From Acetatifactor sp. (lineage in GTDB: Bacteria > Bacillota > Clostridia > Lachnospirales > Lachnospiraceae), in NCBI GenBank assembly GCA_016303085.1, contig JAEDMI010000037.1, forward strand, positions 1-15,548: DNA of 15,548 bases. The letters are read 5' to 3'. This document shows positions 1-6,552 of the stretch, piece by piece. Position numbers and translations under genes: made by a program. Numbering within the stretch: position 1 is the stretch's first letter; each line of letters starts with the position of its first letter. The notes under the pieces are model-generated. The model searched no databases and was not told the origin of the DNA. It saw nothing but the letters and a program-made list of their open reading frames with translations.

Positions 1-1308
1 AAAAAGTAACATACACATTGCATTTTTTATCTGTTTCGTGCGAAGTTCCTTTATCCTGCGGCTTCGGGTTACTCCCTCTTCCCCACAGTTCCAGCTACAG
101 TTATAATCGTTTCCGTCTCTGTTTCCTTCCCTGTTCGCCTCATTATGCTTATGGTCGTAGGAAACCAAATCCGCAAGGGTAAAACCGTAGTAATTTGTAA
201 GATAATGGATTCTCCCGGTCTTCTGCGGTATATACCGCATCTGTCGCAGAACGCTGCTCAGCATATTTTCATCGCCCTTCAAAAATCTTCGCATATCATA
301 AAGATAGCTGTCATTATATGCTGCCAGATGAGGGTACCGGGGCTCCTTGTCCTGTCCGTAAACCGCTTCCTGATTGAAATCATAATACAAGAGTTTGCAG
401 TCTGCCAGCAGTGGGTCTGTTGCAATCATCTCCATGGGAAGATTATCTCCCATCAGATGAAAGCCGTCCACATGGTATTCCAAAACCCAGAATCGTAGGA
501 TTTGGGAGATTTCATTCCGGTTCACCTCACCGGGGAAATAAAACTGCATCACAAGTTCCATCCCGTTTTTATGCAGAGTTTTTACCAGGTGTCTGAACTC
601 CTCCGGTGCATCTTCTCCTGCCGCATACGCAGTCTTTGGTGCATAATAAAAGCCCTTTTTATATCCCCAGTAATTGACTTTCTTTTTTTCGCCGTACTCT
701 TTCGCCTCATATGGCAGTTCAAAGGCAAGCGTATCCTTTTTTTCGTTTTCCCCGGAAAACTCTGCAAATTCATAGGCAGGCTGGAGTTCCAGCGTTGTGA
801 CTCCTACTTCCTTCAGATAGGGTATTTTTTCTATCAATCCCAAAAACGTACCTCTGTTCGCCACACCTGAGGAAGCATGCTCGGTAAACCCTCTTACATG
901 CATACAATAAAAAAGCGCACTGTTAAAGGGAATACGTGGACAGCAATCCGCTTCCCAGTCATAGTCCTCCGGCAGAAAAGCCGCCTTCAGGCTTTGTATA
1001 TCCTGTTCCTTTCCGAAACTTCTCCTTCCGACAAATTTTACGGCATGCTCATCCGGCATAGTCTCCTGCCCCTGATAAAACTGATACCATACAGTTTCCG
1101 GTCTGATGCCTTTCAACGTCTTACAATAAATATTACCAACTCTGTCCTCCTCCGAGAAGGGGACTCTGTTCACCTTTCTGCCACTTTTTGCGTCATATAG
1201 AATAATGCCGCAGTCGGATGCTTCAGAGACAAAGGAAAAACGGAGCCCATCCGATTCAATCTGCGCCCCCAGGGGATACGGATTCTTTTTCCTTGTCAAT
1301 TCTGTCAT
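1..1308 (-). CDS. GlgX/isoamylase-like GH13 protein with degenerate catalytic motifs (3' end beyond window)
   Basis: The 436 visible residues align by eye with bacterial glycogen debranching enzyme/isoamylase (GlgX, TreX). An N-terminal CBM48-like beta domain begins PYPLGAQ, followed by a GH13 barrel with the hallmark NYWGY (213-217), FYYAPKTAYA and a C-terminal block DLVSYDHKHNEAN...NRDG (381-400). Those blocks are classic GlgX signatures, so the fold is secure. The catalytic motifs are not kept. Family region II, normally VDGFRFDLA with the Asp nucleophile, reads VDGFHLMGD (281-289). Region IV, normally VTAHDGFTL, reads LTNYYGFTL (371-379). Region I, normally DVVFNH, reads QFYFPG (256-261). 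The usual acid/base EPW is not recognisable. Hydrolytic activity is therefore doubtful and a binding or regulatory role is possible (inference). Numbering counts from the ATG at 1311. The adjacent ATG at 1308 is chosen because it lies 7 nt from GGAGG at 1316-1320; the first ATG lies only 4 nt away. The reading frame is open to the window edge, so a random pseudogene is unlikely. Confidence 0.85.
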   Translation of the reverse strand, partial: MTELTRKKNPYPLGAQIESDGLRFSFVSEASDCGIILYDAKSGRKVNRVPFSEEDRVGNIYCKTLKGIRPETVWYQFYQGQETMPDEHAVKFVGRRSFGKEQDIQSLKAAFLPEDYDWEADCCPRIPFNSALFYCMHVRGFTEHASSGVANRGTFLGLIEKIPYLKEVGVTTLELQPAYEFAEFSGENEKKDTLAFELPYEAKEYGEKKKVNYWGYKKGFYYAPKTAYAAGEDAPEEFRHLVKTLHKNGMELVMQFYFPGEVNRNEISQILRFWVLEYHVDGFHLMGDNLPMEMIATDPLLADCKLLYYDFNQEAVYGQDKEPRYPHLAAYNDSYLYDMRRFLKGDENMLSSVLRQMRYIPQKTGRIHYLTNYYGFTLADLVSYDHKHNEANREGNRDGNDYNCSWNCGEEGVTRSRRIKELRTKQIKNAMCMLLF

Positions 1309-1357
1309 CATTTTTCCTCCTTCAACCTTCTGAATATCCCTGTCAATCAACACATTT

Positions 1358-1386
1358 ATTATAAAGTATGGGCGTAAAAATCACAA
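1358..1386 (-). promoter_or_regulatory. Putative sigma-A promoter of the GH13-like gene
   Basis: On the minus strand, TTGTGA (1381-1386) and a perfect TATAAT (1358-1363) are separated by 17 nt. They lie about 47 nt upstream of the start codon and diverge from the capA-like promoter. There is no other TATAAT-like box with a matching -35 in this gap on this strand. Confidence 0.6.
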
Positions 1387-1409
1387 GTCGGCATTTTCCC
1401 ATTATATCA

Positions 1410-1438
1410 TTGCTGAATTGTCAGGAATGAGTTATGAT
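1410..1438 (+). promoter_or_regulatory. Putative promoter of the capA-like gene
   Basis: TTGCTG (1410-1415) and TATGAT (1433-1438) are spaced by 17 nt. A second TATAAT at 1445-1450 has only TTGTCA (1418-1423) upstream at 21 nt, which is too far. Immediately after the -10 box the 9-mer ATACAAGTT occurs twice, at 1437-1445 and 1449-1457, 12 nt apart. Confidence 0.45.
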
Positions 1439-1473
1439 ACAAGTTATAATACAAGTTGAAAGGCAGTTTTCCA

Positions 1474-2793
1474 ATGAAGAAAAGAAAAATAATTTTAATT
1501 TCCCTATTGTTATCCTCGTTGACCTTAGTTTGTCTTCTGTCAGCCGCTCTTATCATTTCCTGTTACGACAGCCCGGCAGCCGCTGTACCCGAAAGCACCG
1601 GGTTAGTTTCCGTCCCGGCGGAATCTCCCACCCCGGAGCCCGTCCCGACTCCGACTCCCACTCCCGAGCCCGTATTTGAAGAATACGATATCACTCTCAT
1701 GGCTCTCGGTGACAACCTGATGCATATGGGAATTGTGAACACAGGGCGCATGGAGGACGGGAGCTATAATTATTCCTTTCTTTTTCGGGGAATAGAGGAA
1801 TATCTGAATCAGGCAGATATCAAAATCATAAACCAGGAAACTATCCTCGGAGGCAATGAACTGGGATTTTCCGGTTATCCCCGCTTCAATTCTCCAACAG
1901 AGGTAGGCGATGCTATTGCCGCCGCCGGTTTTAATGTTGTACTTCATGCCTCAAATCATGCCGCCGACAAGGGCATAGAGGGAATTAACAACTGTATCTC
2001 CTTCTGGCGGACCCATCCTGAAGTGCTGATGGTTGGAATCACCGATGAAGCATCTGAAAAAGAAATTCCGCTTCTCGAAATAGGAGATATCACCTTTGCC
2101 ATCCTGAACTATACCTACGGTCCTAATATGGAGACTCTTCCCTCCGACCTCATAGGTCACCTGAATATGCTCTGCTCCTTCAACGAAAAAAACGGGCGTA
2201 TCGATTTCACCTCTCTGAATCCGCAGGTCCTGGAGGATATTGAGAAAGCTAAAGAACTGGCTGACATTGTCGTTGTGCTTCCTCACTGGGGTACGGAATA
2301 TCAGGACAAGCCCTCTACCTATCAGAAGAAATTTGCGTTACAGATGACCGAAGCAGGAGCTGACCTGATTATCGGAACACATCCGCACGTTCCTCAGCCG
2401 GTGGAATGGATTACGGCAGAAAATGGCAATACCTCTCTCTGCTACTATTCTCTGGGAAATTATGTGTCCACTCAGAAACAAACGCTTTGCATGCTGGAGG
2501 GAATGGCATGGATAACCTTTCATGTGACGGAAAATGATGTTACTATCTCCGAAAAAGGAACCGGCGTGCTTCCTCTGGTATGTCAATATAAAAGCGGTCC
2601 TGTCCGGCTCGACGGGGTATATTTTCTGGAGGATTACACCGAAGAACTTGCCTCCAAACACGGCATCCGGGACTATGGAGGAGTCATCCTTCGGCTGGAT
2701 GATTTAAAGACAAAGAGCTCTGATATTTTCGGGGATTTTGTTTTAAAAAAGTCGGATATCTCTCTGATATCCGACTTGTCTGAATCCTATTAA
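1474..2793 (+). CDS. CapA-family secreted metallophosphatase-fold protein (probable lipoprotein)
   Basis: This 439-residue protein belongs to the CapA/PGA_cap family (PF09587), named after the poly-gamma-glutamate capsule protein. Most homologues in Clostridia have unknown substrates, so no capsule role is claimed. Residues 1-30 form a basic N-terminus, a hydrophobic helix and a possible lipobox (IISC, Cys30). A Pro/Thr/Glu-rich linker (PTPEPVPTPTPTPEP) follows, as expected for a wall-spanning spacer. The globular domain carries the family motifs ALGDNLMHMGI, NQET, ASNHAADKG, LPHWGTEYQ and GTHPHVPQPVE, which supply the Asp, Asn and His metal ligands. The ATG at 1474 is preferred over the in-frame TTG at 1456 because AAAGG (1459-1463) lies upstream of it and the resulting N-terminus is a typical signal peptide. 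The last 4 nt overlap the stop of the convergent NlpC/P60 gene. No capB or capC homologue is adjacent. Confidence 0.88.
   Translation: MKKRKIILISLLLSSLTLVCLLSAALIISCYDSPAAAVPESTGLVSVPAESPTPEPVPTPTPTPEPVFEEYDITLMALGDNLMHMGIVNTGRMEDGSYNYSFLFRGIEEYLNQADIKIINQETILGGNELGFSGYPRFNSPTEVGDAIAAAGFNVVLHASNHAADKGIEGINNCISFWRTHPEVLMVGITDEASEKEIPLLEIGDITFAILNYTYGPNMETLPSDLIGHLNMLCSFNEKNGRIDFTSLNPQVLEDIEKAKELADIVVVLPHWGTEYQDKPSTYQKKFALQMTEAGADLIIGTHPHVPQPVEWITAENGNTSLCYYSLGNYVSTQKQTLCMLEGMAWITFHVTENDVTISEKGTGVLPLVCQYKSGPVRLDGVYFLEDYTEELASKHGIRDYGGVILRLDDLKTKSSDIFGDFVLKKSDISLISDLSESY
2745..2777 (-). terminator. Intrinsic terminator of the SH3-NlpC/P60 gene, inside the capA-like coding sequence
   Basis: GTCGGATATC (2751-2760) and GATATCCGAC (2766-2775) form a perfect 10-bp stem with a 5-nt loop, extended to 12 bp by A-T pairs. 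Read on the minus strand it is followed by six T (complement of 2745-2750). It starts about 13 nt after the NlpC/P60 stop. On the plus strand only TTGTCTG follows, so it suits the minus-strand gene better. The same bases encode the last residues of the CapA-like protein (KKSDISLISDLSES). Confidence 0.8.
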
Positions 2794-3965
2794 TCAATTA
2801 AATTTTTCACTCCCAGAATCGTCTCAAAATCTGCATCGCTGATAATGACACCCTTTCGGGAATTTGCAGAGTGAATAATTTGTCCGTCTCCGATGTAAAG
2901 GGCCACATGGGTACATTTCCCACCGGAACCGTAACAAATGATATCTCCCGGCTGAGTCTCGCTGTAATCAACGCTTCTTCCGTCATTTGCCAACTGCCCC
3001 GTGGGTGTTCTGCTGACGGAATAACCGAATTCCGCATAAATCAGGCTGGTGAAGCCGGAACAGTCCGTTCCCGTTACAAGGGACTTCCCGCCATGCACAT
3101 ACTTGTTCCCTAAAAATTGTTTTGCGTAATCGATAATTTCATTTCGCAGTTCGCTGTTGTCTCCGTACTCTCCCGAAGGCGGAATAACAGTAATCGAAGT
3201 ATTCTCAGCCGCCTGAGTTTCCGACACATGCTGCCTCTCCTCAAGAGCTTTTCTCGCGGCAATTTCTGCCGCTTCCTCCTCAAGAGTCTTTGCATATACA
3301 AACTCTTCGGAAACTGTTACATATTCCGCCGCAACATAGCCTGTTTTGCTTTCCGTATACTGTACCTTCAGCCAGTCGCCTTCCGTTTCCAGAAGTTTAA
3401 CCTTTTCTCCATTATCAATATAGCCGATGCGCTTGGACTCCACATCCGGCTTCTCCCTGACATTCAGTCTGCTTGCCAGTACCACCGCATATCTGGTTAC
3501 ATACTCGTCAATTACCTCTGCGGCAGCATCGCCGTATAGGAAGAATTCTGCCTTGATATATCCTTCCACATTTCCGGACACGATTCTGAACCATTCTCCG
3601 TCCTCACCGTCCACAGTCTCCTGAATCTGAGCCACCGCACCGCCATATATCTTTCCCACAATGGCACTGTCTGTAGTTGCCTCTGCACGCACATTGACGT
3701 AGCTTGATACCCTTGAAAGAGCAAGGTCGGCATACTCGCTCTCTTTTTCGTTCTCCTCAGTTTTCGGAGCTGTCTGCTGTTCCACAGGCACTCTGCTTTT
3801 TAAGTATTCGCTGACGCCCCCACAAAGTAAAACAGTATCTTCCTCCGCCTGTTGTCCCAAAACAGGTATCATTTTTGTATTTTGTGCCTGCATGACATCC
3901 GTCTCCGGAACCACTCCGAAGGTCAGCATTCCCGTCAGCAGTACACTTATTATACTGTATTTCAT
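2790..3965 (-). CDS. Secreted SH3-SH3-NlpC/P60 peptidoglycan hydrolase
   Basis: This is a 391-residue exported protein. Residues 1-27 form a signal peptide (MKYSIISVLLTGMLTFGVV, then ...MQA). Two bacterial SH3 domains follow, at about 80-145 (SSYVNVRAEA, then WFRIVSGNVEGYI) and 155-220 (ASRLNVREKP, then WLKVQYTESKTGYV). A charged Ala/Glu-rich linker (about 225-260) precedes the C-terminal NlpC/P60 domain, whose catalytic triad is visible as Cys302 in TDCSGF, His353 in CTHVALYIG and His365 in IIHSANS. Family members cleave D-glutamyl-meso-diaminopimelate bonds in peptide stems, and the SH3 domains bind wall peptides. This domain order is common in clostridial remodelling enzymes. AGGAG (3971-3975) lies 5 nt upstream of the ATG. 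The gene is monocistronic: it has its own promoter (4083-4110), a long structured leader and its own terminator. It may share wall-related work with the convergent CapA-like protein (inference). Confidence 0.92.
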   Translation of the reverse strand: MKYSIISVLLTGMLTFGVVPETDVMQAQNTKMIPVLGQQAEEDTVLLCGGVSEYLKSRVPVEQQTAPKTEENEKESEYADLALSRVSSYVNVRAEATTDSAIVGKIYGGAVAQIQETVDGEDGEWFRIVSGNVEGYIKAEFFLYGDAAAEVIDEYVTRYAVVLASRLNVREKPDVESKRIGYIDNGEKVKLLETEGDWLKVQYTESKTGYVAAEYVTVSEEFVYAKTLEEEAAEIAARKALEERQHVSETQAAENTSITVIPPSGEYGDNSELRNEIIDYAKQFLGNKYVHGGKSLVTGTDCSGFTSLIYAEFGYSVSRTPTGQLANDGRSVDYSETQPGDIICYGSGGKCTHVALYIGDGQIIHSANSRKGVIISDADFETILGVKNLID

Positions 3966-4019
3966 CCAATCTCCTATCCACCCATTTCCGGTATCATATC
4001 AATAAAACGAAGACAGTTT

Positions 4020-4077
4020 GCTCGTTATCGCGGCGAAAACCAAATGCCGCCTTCGGCGTCGCTTGGTTTTCTGCTCG
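4020..4077 (-). repeat. Large imperfect palindrome in the NlpC/P60 leader (REP-like element?)
   Basis: The outer arms GAAAACCAA (4035-4043) and TTGGTTTTC (4063-4071) are perfect complements. Inside them GCCG (4046-4049) and CGGC (4054-4057) form a second stem. Flanking GC-rich blocks can pair partially. GCTCG occurs as a direct repeat at both edges (4020-4024, 4073-4077). It starts just downstream of the predicted -10 box, so it would be transcribed into the 5' leader of the hydrolase gene. There is no U-tract, so it is not an intrinsic terminator. The composition contrasts with the A+T-rich flanks, which suggests an inserted dispersed palindromic element, though I cannot search for other copies. 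Confidence 0.55.
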
Positions 4078-4082
4078 CGTAC

Positions 4083-4110
4083 ATTATACCATATTACAAA
4101 AATATTGCAA
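4083..4110 (-). promoter_or_regulatory. Putative promoter of the NlpC/P60 gene
   Basis: On the minus strand TTGCAA (4105-4110) and a perfect TATAAT (4083-4088) are spaced by 16 nt. Transcription would begin near 4076, giving a leader of about 110 nt that starts with the palindrome at 4035-4071. Confidence 0.55.
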
Positions 4111-4202
4111 ATATATTACGGTTTTATTTATCATTCATGAAGTGAGTGGCTAAGCAAGCTTTCGGACACTGAGAGAAAAAATCTATGTTATCCGCTGCCC
4201 CC

Positions 4203-4223
4203 CTCCGGGCTTTCCACCCGGAG
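4203..4223. other. GC-rich hairpin in the 3966-4333 intergenic region
   Basis: CTCCGGG (4203-4209) and CCCGGAG (4217-4223) form a perfect 7-bp stem with a 7-nt loop. No T-tract follows on either strand, so a terminator role is not supported. It lies between the divergent NlpC/P60 and DUF1292 promoters. The rest of this 368-nt region holds only those promoters, the palindromic leader and the operator-like dyad; I see no gene in it. Confidence 0.4.
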
Positions 4224-4265
4224 AGGCGTATTTATCACGTCAGAATAAGTATCCAGTAAAAGCAG

Positions 4266-4309
4266 TTGCATGACTTCTTTAAAATGGATATACTATAGGC
4301 ATATCCATT
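4266..4309 (+). promoter_or_regulatory. Promoter of the DUF1292 gene with an overlapping operator-like dyad
   Basis: TTGCAT (4266-4271) and TATACT (4289-4294) are spaced by 17 nt. A perfect 9+9-bp inverted repeat, AATGGATAT (4283-4291) and ATATCCATT (4301-4309) with a 9-nt centre, covers the -10 box and the expected start site. A dyad with half-sites about 18 bp apart over the -10 region is what a dimeric repressor site looks like. The alternative is a 5' hairpin at the extreme end of the transcript. No regulator gene is adjacent to suggest its identity. Confidence 0.5.
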
Positions 4310-4333
4310 ACATAAAAACATAGGAGGTTTCCC

Positions 4334-4657
4334 ATGGGAAAGAAAAATGATTTTGATGATGAAGAAATGACCGTAGAACTTGAGTTGGAGGACGGCACAA
4401 ACGTAAATTGTGCCATTATCACAATTCTCACGGTTGATTCCAAGGATTACATTGTCCTTCTCCCCCTGAATGAAGACGGCGAAAACGAGGACGGCGAGGT
4501 CTGGTTCTACGGTTACATCGAAAATCCCGATGACCCTAACGAGGAACCTGTTCTGGACTATATCTCAGACGATGAGGAATACGAAAAGGTTGCCGATGCT
4601 TTTGACGAATATCTGGACAGCTGCGAATTTGATGAGTTGATTGATGAGGAAGAATAA
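4334..4657 (+). CDS. DUF1292 family acidic small protein
   Basis: This 107-residue, strongly acidic protein matches the DUF1292 family (PF06949) of Firmicutes in size, charge and pattern. It has an acidic N-terminus, an ELEDGTNVNCAIITIL core strand, DSKDYIVLLPL, and an acidic tail (YEKVADAFDEYLDSCEF, then DEEE). The molecular role of the family is unknown. In many Firmicutes it is found near the yrrK/alaS region; here it stands alone on the plus strand. AGGAGG (4322-4327) lies 6 nt before the ATG, an excellent ribosome site. The final 100 nt overlap the 3' end of the convergent helicase gene in antisense. The terminator lies downstream, within the helicase coding sequence. The promoter carries a dyad, so regulation at initiation is likely. 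Confidence 0.88.
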   Translation: MGKKNDFDDEEMTVELELEDGTNVNCAIITILTVDSKDYIVLLPLNEDGENEDGEVWFYGYIENPDDPNEEPVLDYISDDEEYEKVADAFDEYLDSCEFDELIDEEE

Positions 4658-6552
4658 ATCAAAGGATTCAAAAATCGGGAGGGAAGCCTGGAACGTCCGC
4701 TGTCACCTGTGAGGTACAGCAGTTCCAGGTTTTCTTTTGCTCTTGTCATGGCTACATAAAAGAGCCGTCTCTCTTCCTCCACGCACGTACTGTCCGGCAT
4801 GTTTCCGTGAGGGTAAATTCTCTCATTACAATCTGGTAGAAAGACTGTATGAAATTCCAGTCCCTTGGCTGCGTGAACTGTCATCAGCCTGATTTTTTCC
4901 TCCTTTTCTTTTCCGTAAGAGCTGCCTGCCCTTTCCCGGGAATCGGCAAACAATTCCTGCATTTTTCCCCATTCCCTCACGTTTACGTATCCTGCGGCAT
5001 CTTCTTTCAACCATTCCAGAAGTTCATACCATTCCTCTGCCTTTTCTCTGTTTCCCGCTGTCAAAGTCTTAAGGTAACTTTCATAGCCGACCGCCTTTAA
5101 AATGTAGTGAACCGACAGCCCCGGAGACAGTCCTTTCATACAGTTTAGCTGTCGCTCCAGTTGTTCCAGATTCTGTATTATACTTTCACAAATTTCCTTC
5201 CCGCAGCCACTGTTTTTATAATATTCTTTCATCTCCCTTATACTTCTTCCCTCACCCACCGCCTCGCGGCTGATATATCTGGAAGGCCTATTTATCACCC
5301 GAAGCAGATATTCCCGCTTCCATTCGCCTGCGGCCAAAAGAAGATATGCCATGATATCCCTGACAATAAAGTGTTCATAAATACTCTGCTCTTTTTCCTT
5401 CATCAGATACGGGATTCCTTCTTTTTTCAGTTTAGCCGCCGTTCTCTGCATACATGTGTTTGTACGAAACAGCACAGCGCAGCGTTCCCCGTCCTTTAGG
5501 TGTTCCTTCAGCCATGTATTCAGCTTCTCTTTCAGGTAATCGTTCTCCGCTTCTCTGTCCGGAAATGAAACAAACGAGACTTTCCCTCCGCCGGTCTTTG
5601 CACCGCTGTCCGGTTTTTCTCCCCTTCCCGGTGCTTCACGCAATACTTTGACAAATCTGTCCCGATTTTCTCCGATGACAGCCAGCGAAGCATCAATTAT
5701 CTTCCTACCGCATCGGTAGTTGATATCCAGCAACATTCTTTCGGCATGAAAATCTTCCTCAAACCTTCTCATAAGCGCCGGCCTGGAGCCCCTAAATCCG
5801 TAGATGGATTGATCGTCGTCCCCCACCGCAAACACATTATAGGGTTTACAGGCAAGTTGCTTCAAAATGTCATACTGTACAGGATTGATATCCTGAAACT
5901 CATCAATCAAAATATGAGAAAAACGACTCTTCCAATATTCTGCCGCTTTTCTGTTTTCAATCAACATTTTTCTGCATGCAAACAACATGTCGTCAAAGTC
6001 CATCAAAGACTCCTCTTCCAACACATTACAGTATTCCGAAAAAATTTCCCGAAATCCGCCTTGTACGGACATCGGTATCTTTTCCATTGCTCTTTTTAGA
6101 TCATCTGTATTTTTATAGTAACTGATTGCAGACAATATTTTGGGAACATCATCTTCTGCCTGTCGGATATTTTCTCCTTGTTTTTTATAAAACTGTTTTA
6201 AAACAGAACTCAGGAATTTCTTTTTTTGTGAATTGCTAATCAGATTTTTATGACGGAATCCGTCGGACTCCTTTAAAATATGATAGAAAACGGAATGAAA
6301 GGTTCCGAAATTGACGGGGTAGAACCGGTCGGACATTCTCCGAAAACGATGCTGCATGGATGCCGCTGCTTCCCTGGTAAAAGTAATGACAAGAATTTTC
6401 TCCGGAGACACACCTCGTTCCAGGAGGTACAAAATACGGTTGACAATAGTGAAGGTTTTCCCGGAGCCGGGGCCCGCTAAAAGTAACAACGGACCCTCTC
6501 CCCAGGTCACAGCATCCCGCTGTGCCTTATTCATTTTGCGCAAATCAGGCAT
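4558..6552 (-). CDS. UvrD/PcrA-like superfamily 1A DNA helicase
   Basis: This 664-residue ATP-dependent 3'-5' helicase of the UvrD/Rep/PcrA family retains all SF1A motifs. They are the Q-motif MNKAQRDAV (7-15), Walker A AGPGSGKT (26-33), Ia VITFTREAAASM, Ib FGTFHSVFY, motif II DEFQD (217-221), III GDDDQSIYGFRG (244-255), IV LDINYRCGRKI, V TVHAAKGLEFHTVF and VI RRLFYVAMTRAKENL. It is shorter than PcrA (about 720-750 aa) and lacks the C-terminal Tudor-like region. It ends instead in a Ser-rich tail (YSSSSINSSNSQLSRYSS...), which is antisense to the DUF1292 gene. The start is set at the ATG at 6552, which overlaps the gltX stop by 8 nt (ATGCCTGA) and implies translational coupling. An upstream in-frame TTG at 6567 is less likely. 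Family roles are DNA repair and clearing replication obstacles; the exact role here is unknown. Confidence 0.9.
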   Translation of the reverse strand: MPDLRKMNKAQRDAVTWGEGPLLLLAGPGSGKTFTIVNRILYLLERGVSPEKILVITFTREAAASMQHRFRRMSDRFYPVNFGTFHSVFYHILKESDGFRHKNLISNSQKKKFLSSVLKQFYKKQGENIRQAEDDVPKILSAISYYKNTDDLKRAMEKIPMSVQGGFREIFSEYCNVLEEESLMDFDDMLFACRKMLIENRKAAEYWKSRFSHILIDEFQDINPVQYDILKQLACKPYNVFAVGDDDQSIYGFRGSRPALMRRFEEDFHAERMLLDINYRCGRKIIDASLAVIGENRDRFVKVLREAPGRGEKPDSGAKTGGGKVSFVSFPDREAENDYLKEKLNTWLKEHLKDGERCAVLFRTNTCMQRTAAKLKKEGIPYLMKEKEQSIYEHFIVRDIMAYLLLAAGEWKREYLLRVINRPSRYISREAVGEGRSIREMKEYYKNSGCGKEICESIIQNLEQLERQLNCMKGLSPGLSVHYILKAVGYESYLKTLTAGNREKAEEWYELLEWLKEDAAGYVNVREWGKMQELFADSRERAGSSYGKEKEEKIRLMTVHAAKGLEFHTVFLPDCNERIYPHGNMPDSTCVEEERRLFYVAMTRAKENLELLYLTGDSGRSRLPSRFLNPLIYSSSSINSSNSQLSRYSSKASATFSYSSSSEI
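4687..4738 (+). terminator. Intrinsic terminator of the DUF1292 gene, inside the helicase coding sequence
   Basis: CCTGGAAC (4687-4694) and GTTCCAGG (4722-4729) are perfect complements. Within them GCTGT (4699-4703) pairs with ACAGC (4716-4720), and ACCT (4705-4708) with AGGT (4712-4715), giving one long interrupted hairpin. TTTTCTTTT follows directly on the plus strand. It starts 30 nt after the DUF1292 stop. On the opposite strand the same bases encode part of the conserved helicase end (LELLYLTGDSG). Confidence 0.8.

Noticed and set aside
1456..1473. TTG start for the capA-like gene
   Set aside because: The ATG at 1474 has the ribosome site and yields a standard signal peptide; the TTG adds an unremarkable six residues.
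3852..4145. Plus-strand open frame across the NlpC/P60 start and leader
   Set aside because: It is half antisense to the signal peptide region and half palindromic leader, with no ribosome site or recognisable protein features.
2751..4309. Shared GATATCC/GGATAT words in the 2751-2775 terminator and the 4283-4309 dyad
   Set aside because: The flanks, spacing and likely roles differ; the short palindromic overlap is probably coincidental.
4394..4414. 7-bp inverted repeat GGCACAA/TTGTGCC inside the DUF1292 gene as terminator of the helicase
   Set aside because: No T-tract follows on the minus strand, and it lies far into the opposing gene.
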